In this document: piece after piece, positions 1 to 5,321 of the stretch | Numbering within the stretch: position 1 is the first letter of the stretch | How the letters are laid out: every line of letters starts with the position of its first letter | Origin: an uncultured Spirochaetaceae bacterium | GTDB lineage: Bacteria > Spirochaetota > Spirochaetia > Treponematales > Treponemataceae | Reading direction: 5' to 3' | Length of the DNA stretch: 5,321 nt | Assembly: GCA_902773215.1 (NCBI GenBank) | Contig: CACYDQ010000017.1 | Span: 1 to 5,321, forward strand | Program-made: the position numbers and the translations under genes | The notes under the pieces: model-generated | Database searches by the model: none | Seen by the model: only the letters and a program-made list of their open reading frames with translations | What the model was told of the DNA's origin: nothing

Positions 1-274
1 GGACGATGCCTTTGACGCGAAGATTGCGGCATTCTGCCTGGAAAGCTCGGCGAAGACGGGGAGCAACTGGCTGATCAACCCGCTGCAAGACTACCTCTTC
101 CTGAACCAGAAGTACTACAAGGAGAGGCAGGACGACGAGCGGATCAACGTGCCGGGAAGCGTCAACAGTTTCAACTGGACTTACCGCATACCGGTAAGCG
201 TCGCCGATCTGGAGAAGGACGCTGCCCTGATAGAGGGAATAAAGAAAATCGCAGCAATACACGACAAGGCGTGA
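1..274 (+). CDS. malQ: 4-alpha-glucanotransferase (GH77, MalQ/amylomaltase type), C-terminal part
   Basis: The 5' end lies outside the window. The open frame starts at base 2 and gives 90 residues before TGA at 272-274. The fragment has the C-terminal signature of GH77 enzymes: an NPLQDYLFL segment, then RINVPGSV, then NWTYRIPV. These match the family's PLQDlLgL, RMNtPGT and NWtWR blocks, which close the (beta/alpha)8 barrel. Family members move alpha-1,4-glucan segments between maltodextrins or release glucose from them in the cytoplasm. The catalytic Asp/Glu/Asp residues would be upstream and cannot be checked. The stop is 13 bases before the preferred start of the GH13 gene and no terminator lies between, so the two are probably co-transcribed. 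The family call is firm; the choice between MalQ and a plant-DPE-like variant cannot be made from this fragment. Confidence 0.86.
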   Translation, partial: DDAFDAKIAAFCLESSAKTGSNWLINPLQDYLFLNQKYYKERQDDERINVPGSVNSFNWTYRIPVSVADLEKDAALIEGIKKIAAIHDKA

Positions 275-276
275 GT

Positions 277-285
277 GAGAGGTGA
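277..285 (+). promoter_or_regulatory. Ribosome binding site that decides the GH13 start
   Basis: GAGGTGA at 279-285 is a seven-base match to the Shine-Dalgarno consensus AGGAGGTGA. The GAGG core ends five bases before ATG at 288. The GTG at 282 that would extend the protein by two residues lies inside this site, so ATG 288 is the better start. Confidence 0.75.
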
Positions 286-287
286 AT

Positions 288-3200
288 ATGCGTTTGTCAT
301 ACAATGAGTTTCATATAAGCCGCCAGGTGCGAGACCTGTGCAAGTTCGACCAGAGCCTGTACTCCTCCTGCGGCAACGTGATTCTGGCGGACATGAAGTC
401 CGTCCACAAGTTCCAGACAAAGCTGAACGAGCTGTTCGTCAGCCGGGGTGAGAAGGAAAAGCAGGTTTCCGCCGGAAACCTGAACGCAATGGGTCTTATC
501 GACGAGATTCTCCATTACGTCTGCATGCTCTTCCGCCGGGACAAGGCCCCCTCCTGCTTTACGATGCTGCTTGAGGACTTGGACACCTACTTTGGCGGCA
601 AGGACAAGGTTGACGAGCTGCTCTACCAGTTCATGGACGAGTTCCCCCCGGTGGAAGTCTATCAGGGCAAATGCAGCAAGGAGGACTTCCTTGCGCGGAC
701 GGCATACGACCCGGGAACAAAGAAGGACAGGCCCAACCGCGAGCAGGTGCTGGAGGAGCTTGTCATGCTGCACCTTGCCAACGAGAACCCCGCCTTCCAT
801 CCCTTCCAGATTCTCTTTGACGACAAGAAGCTTGCGGAGAACCCCCTCTACGTAAAGACCTGGAACCAGATAAAGGCGTTCTTCAAGACGCAGCCGGTCT
901 TTGGTCCCAAGAACAACGACCTCATCAGCATGTTCAAGGAACCGGTCATCGCCTCGCCCACATCGCTCAAAGGCCAGCTGGACTACATCCGCAAGTACTG
1001 GGCGGACTTGCTCGGAGAGTGGCTCCGCCGCCTGCTTGAGGGAATGGACACGATATCGGAAGAAGAGAAGGCCGCATGGCACCCGACCAACGGCGGCGAC
1101 CCGGACATGTCCCCCTACTCATACGACGACCTCATGCGGGAGTACGAGCGGTTCAGCCCGGACAAGGACTGGATGCCCAAGGTCATCCTGATGGCGAAGA
1201 CCGTCCTGGTCTGGCTCTTCCAGCTGTCCAAGAAGTACGAGCGGGACATCACCCGGCTTGACCAGATACCCGACGAGGAGCTTGACCGCCTGCGCGACGA
1301 GGGCTTTACCGGCCTCTGGCTGATCGGCCTCTGGCAGCGTAGCTGGGCGAGCAAGAGGATTAAGCAGATAAACGGAAACCCCGAGGCGGCATCCTCCGCA
1401 TACTCCCTCTATGATTACGAGATTGCGGACAACTTGGGCGGCTGGGGCGCGCTGGACAACCTGCGCAAGCGATGCTGGATACGCGGCATCCGCCTTGCCG
1501 CGGACATGGTTCCCAACCACACGGGCATGGACGGCAAGTGGGTCATCGAGCATCCGCAGTACTTCATCACCCGGCGCGACTGCCCCTTCCCCCAGTATTC
1601 GTTCAGCGGCGAGAACCTGAGCCTGGACTCCCGCGTGTCGATATATCTGGAAGACCACTACTATTCCAAGAGCGACTGCGCAGTCTGCTTCAAGCGCGTG
1701 GACAACTACACGGGCGACACGGTCTACATCTACCACGGCAACGACGGCACGGGCATGCCCTGGAACGACACGGCGCAGATTGACTTCTTGAACGCCGAGG
1801 CGCGGGAGGCCGTCATCCAGCAGATTATGAAGGTGGCCTCCAACTTCCCGATTATCAGGTTCGACGCGGCGATGGTCCTTGCCAAGAAGCACATCCGCCG
1901 CCTCTGGTACCCGGAGCCGGGACATGGAGGAGACATCGCGACCCGCAGCCAGTCCGCCCTCAATTCCGACGAGTTTGAGGCGAGGATTCCCAACGAGTTC
2001 TGGCGCGAGGTCGTAGACCGCTGTGCCCGCGACATGCCGGACACCCTGCTGCTCGCCGAGGCCTTCTGGATGATGGAAGGCTACTTTACCCGCACGCTCG
2101 GCATGCACCGCGTCTACAACTCCGCCTTCATGAATATGCTCAAGAAGGAGGAGAACCAGAAGTACCGCGACACGGTGAAGAACACGATAAAGTTCGACCC
2201 GCAGGTCCTGAAGCGATTCGTCAACTTCATGAACAACCCGGACGAGGAAACTGCCGTCGCCCAGTTCGGCAAGGGGGACAAGTACTTCGGAGTTTGTACG
2301 CTGATGGTCACCATGCCCGGCCTGCCGATGTTCGGCCATGGACAGATTGAGGGATTCGAGGAAAAATACGGCATGGAGTATACGCGTGCATACCGCGATG
2401 AGGTACAGGACGAGGGGCTCGTGCACCGGCACTGGACCGACATCTTCCCCCTGATGCACCGGCGATACCTCTTCTCCGGCGTGGACAACTTCCTCTTCTA
2501 CGATGTCTGGGACAACGGACACGTCAACGAGAACATCTTCGCCTACTCCAACGGCTCCGGCACGGAGCGGACGATTGTATTCTACAACAACAAGTACGAG
2601 CGGGCGCAGGGCTGGATAAAGCAGTCCTGCGACTACGCCGTCAAGACGGGCAGCGGAGACAACGACAAGACCCAGGTCTCCAAGACCCTGTCGGAAGGGC
2701 TCCTGCTGAGCCCCGGCTGGAAGAACTACTGCATCTTCCGTGAGCACCGGAGCGGCCTCTGGTATGTCAGGAAGAGCGACGACATCATCAATCAGGGAAT
2801 GTTCGTCGCCCTCAACGGCTTTGAATACCAGGTCTACCTGGACGTGCAGCAGGTGGAGGACACGGCGGAAGGCAAGTACGCCAAGCTCCACGAGCTTCTG
2901 AACGGAAGGGGAACCGAGGACCTGGAAGTCGCGTGGGAGGAGTACCGCTACAAGGATTTGTACGCCGTGCTGGAGAAGTTCGCCACGCCGGAGTTCCTTA
3001 TGTCCCTGCACAATCTCTTCGCAAGCGACGAGGAGCTTGAGGAGAAGAAGGAGAATCGTCCTGTCCTGAAGGAGCTCTTCGCCTCCGTGGAGGAAGCGGC
3101 CCTCGCCTACTACGAGAAGGAAGAGGAAGTCGCCAAGGAGATTGCCGCCTTGAGCGAGGCTGAAAAGAAAGTCGGCGAGAGCACGAAGGCTTCCCCCAGC

Positions 3201-3929
3201 CAGAAGGCCAAGCGCAACAGCAAGAAATCCGTCAGCGCAAGCCCGGAGGAGCGGTGGACCGGCTTCAAGACCCAGGTCGAATTCCTGTACGACAGCTACA
3301 AGGCGCAGGAGTCCCCCTTCGAGCAGGAGCTTGCAAAGGGGCCGAAGGGCTCTGCCAATGCACCCGACATACTCACGGCATTTGCGATGGTCTCATCGGC
3401 GGGGCAGCTCTGCCTGCGCAAGTGGGGCTACGCAAGGAAGCTCACCGAGTACCTGACCCAAGCCGGGCTCAAGGCTGACGGCATGAAGGAAACCTTCCTG
3501 AACATCTTCTCGCTGATGTCCGCCCGCAGCCTGAACTTCGGCGCGGCGAGCTACCTGGGCTCCGCATACGAGCTTGCCAAGGAACTGACTTACGGAGAGC
3601 GGGCCTTCGCCCTGACCGGTGCCAACGAGTTCAACGGAATCCGCTGGTTCAACAAGGAGCGGATGGACCTGACCCTCTGGTATCTCCTTGCGGCGGTGTC
3701 CATGTACAGCCCGCGCATCATGCGGAACAACATCTTCAAGCTCTACAAGACCCTGTCCACCGCGCGTGACGGGGCCGAGTACCAGTGCGAGAAGTTCGTG
3801 GAAGCAATCCGCCCCGCCAAGAAAGCGGCCAAGGCCAAAACCCCCGCCAAGAAGCCGGTTACAAAGAAAACGGCGGATAAGAAATCCGCTGCAACGACGA
3901 AGGATACAGAAAAAAAGAAGAAAAAATAA
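288..3929 (+). CDS. Very large intracellular GH13 alpha-amylase-family protein with N- and C-terminal helical extensions (1213 aa)
   Basis: Residues about 320-750 form a GH13 barrel. Region I is DMVPNH (D406, N410, H411). Region II is IIRFDAA with R524 and nucleophile D526. Region III is LLLAEAF with acid/base E591. Region IV is NNPDE with D652, where Pro651 replaces the usual His of NHD. The substrate is therefore probably an alpha-glucan, but hydrolase cannot be told from transglycosylase. Residues 1-320 are an unrecognised, mostly helical domain; about 745-900 look like the C-terminal beta domain; about 905-985 are charged helix with coiled-coil character; 959-990 are a Lys/Ser-rich linker; 990-1175 are a second helical domain with an NEFNGIRWFNKE block; 1177-1213 are a lysine-rich tail. 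There is no signal peptide, so it is probably cytoplasmic. Typical amylases have 450-600 residues. I recall similar long GH13 homologues in other phyla but no characterised one. GTG 282 is the alternative start. Confidence 0.88.
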   Translation: MRLSYNEFHISRQVRDLCKFDQSLYSSCGNVILADMKSVHKFQTKLNELFVSRGEKEKQVSAGNLNAMGLIDEILHYVCMLFRRDKAPSCFTMLLEDLDTYFGGKDKVDELLYQFMDEFPPVEVYQGKCSKEDFLARTAYDPGTKKDRPNREQVLEELVMLHLANENPAFHPFQILFDDKKLAENPLYVKTWNQIKAFFKTQPVFGPKNNDLISMFKEPVIASPTSLKGQLDYIRKYWADLLGEWLRRLLEGMDTISEEEKAAWHPTNGGDPDMSPYSYDDLMREYERFSPDKDWMPKVILMAKTVLVWLFQLSKKYERDITRLDQIPDEELDRLRDEGFTGLWLIGLWQRSWASKRIKQINGNPEAASSAYSLYDYEIADNLGGWGALDNLRKRCWIRGIRLAADMVPNHTGMDGKWVIEHPQYFITRRDCPFPQYSFSGENLSLDSRVSIYLEDHYYSKSDCAVCFKRVDNYTGDTVYIYHGNDGTGMPWNDTAQIDFLNAEAREAVIQQIMKVASNFPIIRFDAAMVLAKKHIRRLWYPEPGHGGDIATRSQSALNSDEFEARIPNEFWREVVDRCARDMPDTLLLAEAFWMMEGYFTRTLGMHRVYNSAFMNMLKKEENQKYRDTVKNTIKFDPQVLKRFVNFMNNPDEETAVAQFGKGDKYFGVCTLMVTMPGLPMFGHGQIEGFEEKYGMEYTRAYRDEVQDEGLVHRHWTDIFPLMHRRYLFSGVDNFLFYDVWDNGHVNENIFAYSNGSGTERTIVFYNNKYERAQGWIKQSCDYAVKTGSGDNDKTQVSKTLSEGLLLSPGWKNYCIFREHRSGLWYVRKSDDIINQGMFVALNGFEYQVYLDVQQVEDTAEGKYAKLHELLNGRGTEDLEVAWEEYRYKDLYAVLEKFATPEFLMSLHNLFASDEELEEKKENRPVLKELFASVEEAALAYYEKEEEVAKEIAALSEAEKKVGESTKASPSQKAKRNSKKSVSASPEERWTGFKTQVEFLYDSYKAQESPFEQELAKGPKGSANAPDILTAFAMVSSAGQLCLRKWGYARKLTEYLTQAGLKADGMKETFLNIFSLMSARSLNFGAASYLGSAYELAKELTYGERAFALTGANEFNGIRWFNKERMDLTLWYLLAAVSMYSPRIMRNNIFKLYKTLSTARDGAEYQCEKFVEAIRPAKKAAKAKTPAKKPVTKKTADKKSAATTKDTEKKKKK

Positions 3930-3941
3930 CAGTTTGGGGTT

Positions 3942-3962
3942 CCTAGGGGCAACGCCCCTAGG
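3942..3962 (+). terminator. Perfect hairpin just after the GH13 stop
   Basis: CCTAGGGGC (3942-3950) and GCCCCTAGG (3954-3962) form a perfect 9-bp stem with an AAC loop, starting 12 bases after the TAA. No U-run follows, so it is not a canonical intrinsic terminator. It may be a 3'-end stabiliser, a Rho-assisted or U-less terminator, or the palindrome of a repeat element. Confidence 0.5.
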
Positions 3963-3984
3963 CGGTGCTGGGGGAAGGTGGGGG

Positions 3985-4037
3985 TGAGGGGGCGGAAACA
4001 CCCACGCTTCCGAGTAGAGGGGGGTTCCGCCCCCTCA
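3985..4037. repeat. 13-bp perfect inverted repeat
   Basis: TGAGGGGGCGGAA at 3985-3997 is the exact reverse complement of TTCCGCCCCCTCA at 4025-4037, with a 27-base loop. The right arm can instead pair locally with GAGGGGG at 4017-4023 (7-bp stem, 6-base loop), so two foldings compete. As a transcript it would form a stable stem from either strand, which suits a bidirectional end structure between convergent genes. Confidence 0.6.
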
Positions 4038-4046
4038 AGCAGGGGG

Positions 4047-4065
4047 TCTGGGGGTATCTCCCAGA
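4047..4065. terminator. Hairpin next to the map stop, possible bidirectional terminator
   Basis: TCTGGG (4047-4052) and CCCAGA (4060-4065) form a 6-bp stem with a 7-base loop. On the + strand an A/T-rich stretch with TTATTT follows at once, giving a weak terminator look for transcription leaving the GH13 gene. On the - strand the stem lies two bases past the map stop but has no U-run after it. Confidence 0.4.
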
Positions 4066-4067
4066 AA

Positions 4068-4850
4068 TTATTTAAGGCAGGAGCACCCGTTGTAGTCCAG
4101 GTCGGTCAGTATTTCGGTATGATCGGGGAAGACTGCGACGGTGTGCTCCTCGTGGCAGGACCAGCTGCCGTCGGCGGTGTAGACAATCCAGTCGTCCCCC
4201 GGCCTGCCGGTGATTACCTCGTCCGTCCCTTCGTTAATCATCGGCTCTATGGCGAGCACCATCCCCGCCTGTATGCGGGGGTTGGGGCCGGGCTCCGGGC
4301 AGTTGGGGATGGACGGATCCTCATGCACGTCCAGTCCTACCCCGTGCCCGCAGTAATCGTAGACCACGCCGTAGCCGTTCTGCTCATGAGTCACCTTGTA
4401 GACAGCCTTGGAGATGTCTTTGATGCGGTTCCCGGGGACACATGCCATTATCCCAGCCATCAGGCTTTCCCTCGTCACCTGCACCAGTTTCTTGTGCTGC
4501 GGCTTGACGTTGCCGACCATGACCGTGTGGCTGCTGTCCGAGATGTATCCGTTCAGGTTTATCCCGATGTCGATTGAGACCAGGTCCCCGTCCTTGATGA
4601 CCCGTTTCTTGGAGGGAATGCCGTGGATGACCTCCTCGTTGATGCTGATGCAGGTCGCCCCGGGGAAGTTCTCCTGCCACCAGGCGGGCTTGCCCCCGTG
4701 CTTTGTCATGAAGTCCAGGCACCAGTCGTCCACCTGCTTGGTCGTCAGTCCGGCCTTTATCCGTGGCAGGACTTCGTTGAAAAGGTCTGCCAGAAGGTGG
4801 CAGCTCTCGCGGATTCCGTTTATCTCTTTCTCATTCTTCAAGCGTATCAT
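4068..4850 (-). CDS. map: Methionine aminopeptidase, type I
   Basis: This 260-residue protein is a full-length bacterial MetAP1, close to the E. coli enzyme (264 aa), without an N-terminal zinc-finger or SEC-C extension. It removes the initiator Met from nascent proteins after deformylation. All five metal ligands are visible: D94 (SIDIG), D105 (ISDSSHT), H169 (GHGVG), E202 (AIEPM) and E235 (HEEHT). The catalytic histidines H76 (NEEVIHGIP) and H176 (DVHEDP) are also present. The S1-pocket stretch is unusual: WWQENFPG at 57-64 stands where E. coli has LGYHGYPK, so the usual pocket Tyr is Gln59. The start is supported by AAAGGGA (4858-4864 on the complement) seven bases upstream. The gene faces the GH13 gene tail to tail and diverges from the pyrophosphatase gene. 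Function is secure; the effect of the pocket change is unknown. Confidence 0.95.
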   Translation of the reverse strand: MIRLKNEKEINGIRESCHLLADLFNEVLPRIKAGLTTKQVDDWCLDFMTKHGGKPAWWQENFPGATCISINEEVIHGIPSKKRVIKDGDLVSIDIGINLNGYISDSSHTVMVGNVKPQHKKLVQVTRESLMAGIMACVPGNRIKDISKAVYKVTHEQNGYGVVYDYCGHGVGLDVHEDPSIPNCPEPGPNPRIQAGMVLAIEPMINEGTDEVITGRPGDDWIVYTADGSWSCHEEHTVAVFPDHTEILTDLDYNGCSCLK

Positions 4851-4857
4851 ATACCGT

Positions 4858-4864
4858 TCCCTTT
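4858..4864 (-). promoter_or_regulatory. Ribosome binding site of map
   Basis: On the - strand AAAGGGA stands seven bases before the map ATG at 4850-4848, a normal Shine-Dalgarno spacing. It supports this start. Confidence 0.6.
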
Positions 4865-4875
4865 ATGTGGTTAGA

Positions 4876-4904
4876 AATATACAACTTTTCCGCTCTTTGT
4901 GCAA
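4876..4904 (-). promoter_or_regulatory. Candidate sigma70-type promoter for map
   Basis: On the - strand TTGCAC (4904-4899) and TATATT (4881-4876) are separated by exactly 17 bases. The -10 matches the consensus at five of six positions and the -35 at three, in its TTG part. Transcription would begin near 4868, leaving a leader of about 18 bases that contains the ribosome binding site. Confidence 0.5.
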
Positions 4905-4955
4905 TCACATCCCGGATGCGGAAGCTTCCCGCCCCTGTCCAAAAGGCCCGATTTC

Positions 4956-4964
4956 TGTTATAAT
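4956..4964 (+). promoter_or_regulatory. Perfect extended -10 promoter element before the pyrophosphatase gene
   Basis: TGTTATAAT fits the extended -10 consensus TGnTATAAT exactly, with the TATAAT hexamer at 4959-4964. The best -35 at 17-base spacing, TGTCCA at 4936-4941, is weak, as is common for extended -10 promoters. The hexamer ends only seven bases before the ATG, so initiation is predicted at or next to the start codon. Confidence 0.6.
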
Positions 4965-4971
4965 CAGGGGC

Positions 4972-5321
4972 ATGACGAGCAAAGTATACATCATCGGACA
5001 CAGGAACCCCGACACGGACTCCGTGGTGGCGGCAAAGGCATACGCGGAGCTCAAGCAGCTCCTGGGGCACGAGGAGTACAGGGCGGCGAGGGCAGGCCAC
5101 CTTGCCCCCCAGACCGAGTATATCTTCAAACGCTTCAAGATGGAGCCTCCTGAGTACATCCCCGACCTGGTCCCCAAGACGGCCTTCTACATGAACGACA
5201 AATTCGTCTCCGTCAGGGAGGACGTGTCCCTCTGGAAGGCCGTGGACAAGATGATAAGCACGAATGCCGCCGTCCTGCCCATCGTCAACGTGGACGGAAC
5301 CTACCAGGGCATGCTCAACTA
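4972..5321 (+). CDS. ppaC: Manganese-dependent inorganic pyrophosphatase (family II, DHH) with CBS domain, N-terminal part
   Basis: The frame is open to the window end, giving 116 residues. The N-terminus VYIIGHRNPDTDS is the first DHH-family motif of family II pyrophosphatases; H10, D14 and D16 correspond to the Mn/Co ligands. From about residue 71 the DHH fold is interrupted by a CBS-like segment (FVSVREDVSLWKAVDKM, then AAVLPIVNVDG), as in CBS-containing pyrophosphatases. There, CBS pairs inserted in the DHH domain bind adenine nucleotides, with AMP/ADP inhibiting and ATP often activating. The enzyme hydrolyses cytoplasmic PPi to phosphate. No ATG, GTG or TTG lies in frame upstream for at least 70 bases, so ATG 4972 is well fixed. 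AGGGG at 4966-4970 is too close to the ATG to be a normal ribosome site. Whether a DRTGG domain and the second CBS follow cannot be seen. Confidence 0.9.
   Translation, partial: MTSKVYIIGHRNPDTDSVVAAKAYAELKQLLGHEEYRAARAGHLAPQTEYIFKRFKMEPPEYIPDLVPKTAFYMNDKFVSVREDVSLWKAVDKMISTNAAVLPIVNVDGTYQGMLN

Larger units (their letters stand above)
3930..4067. other. Convergent intergenic region with G/C-rich hairpins and repeated words
   Basis: These 138 bases separate the stop codons of the + strand GH13 gene and the - strand map gene. The + strand is extremely G-rich. It holds a perfect 9-bp hairpin, a 13-bp inverted repeat, a 6-bp hairpin, two copies of GGGGTTCC (3936-3943 and 4021-4028) and two copies of CTGGGGG (3968-3974 and 4048-4054). 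The order GGGGTTCC, stem, CTGGGGG occurs twice, which suggests two diverged copies of one small palindromic unit. No credible coding sequence is present. Likely roles are bidirectional transcription termination, mRNA 3'-end protection, or a REP-like genomic repeat. Confidence 0.6.

Noticed and set aside
282..287. GTG at 282 as the GH13 start
   Set aside because: It lies inside the GAGGTGA ribosome binding site; ATG 288 has correct spacing.
297..1082. Antisense open frame of 261 codons opposite the GH13 N-terminal domain
   Set aside because: It has the same cause: no recognisable domain, no convincing ribosome site, and full overlap with a well-supported gene.
1740..1790. Possible frameshift or broken region in the GH13 gene
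   Set aside because: The frame is continuous from 288 to 3929 and all four conserved regions occur in order at normal spacing, so the gene appears intact.
1119..3011. Long antisense open frame (630 codons) opposite the GH13 gene
   Set aside because: It is a product of GC-rich codon use: the + strand frame carries clear GH13 catalytic motifs throughout, while the antisense translation is low-complexity Val/Leu/Arg-rich with no family motif.
3942..3962. Classical intrinsic terminator
   Set aside because: The stem is perfect but no T-run follows, so it is reported only as a hairpin with a possible terminator role.
3393..4001. - strand open frame of 202 codons over the GH13 end and spacer
   Set aside because: Its start is in the C-rich complement of the repeat block, giving a Pro/His run followed by the reverse of the lysine tail; it is not a plausible protein.
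3978..4577. + strand open frame of 199 codons over the hairpin region and the 3' part of map
   Set aside because: It begins inside the G-rich repeat block and runs antisense to map, whose metal ligands are all intact; the product resembles no family.
4831..5177. - strand frames of 89 and 90 codons opposite the pyrophosphatase start
   Set aside because: They overlap the DHH motif coding region and the promoter spacer, and carry no motif of their own.

Overview
The window is a GC-rich bacterial stretch that is densely coded. It carries two convergently facing groups of genes and, on the right, a divergent promoter region. From left to right: the last 90 codons of a GH77 4-alpha-glucanotransferase (malQ-type, + strand); 13 bases later, a complete and very long (1213 aa) GH13 alpha-amylase-family protein (+); a 138-base, strongly G/C-skewed convergent intergenic region built of hairpins and repeated words; a complete type I methionine aminopeptidase (map, - strand); a 121-base divergent spacer with promoter-like elements on both strands; and the first 116 codons of a family II, Mn-dependent inorganic pyrophosphatase with a CBS domain (+), cut by the window end.

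The malQ-type gene and the GH13 gene are probably one operon for cytoplasmic glycogen or maltodextrin turnover. GH77 enzymes shuffle alpha-1,4-glucan chains, and a GH13 protein without a signal peptide would act on the same pool. map and the pyrophosphatase are housekeeping genes, for N-terminal Met removal and for PPi hydrolysis. They are divergently transcribed and do not appear functionally tied to the glucan genes.

The organism cannot be fixed from this sequence alone. The gene set and the style of the intergenic G/C-rich repeats fit a spirochaete of the Treponema type, but that is a weak impression, not evidence. There are no mobile elements, tRNAs, rRNAs or CRISPR arrays. The points most worth a second look are the uncharacterised multi-domain GH13 protein (Pro in place of the usual His in conserved region IV, large helical flanks, histone-like lysine tail), the repeat/hairpin block between the convergent genes, the altered substrate-pocket motif in Map, and a possibly leaderless pyrophosphatase mRNA. 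I see no clear sign of a wholly new multi-gene system.
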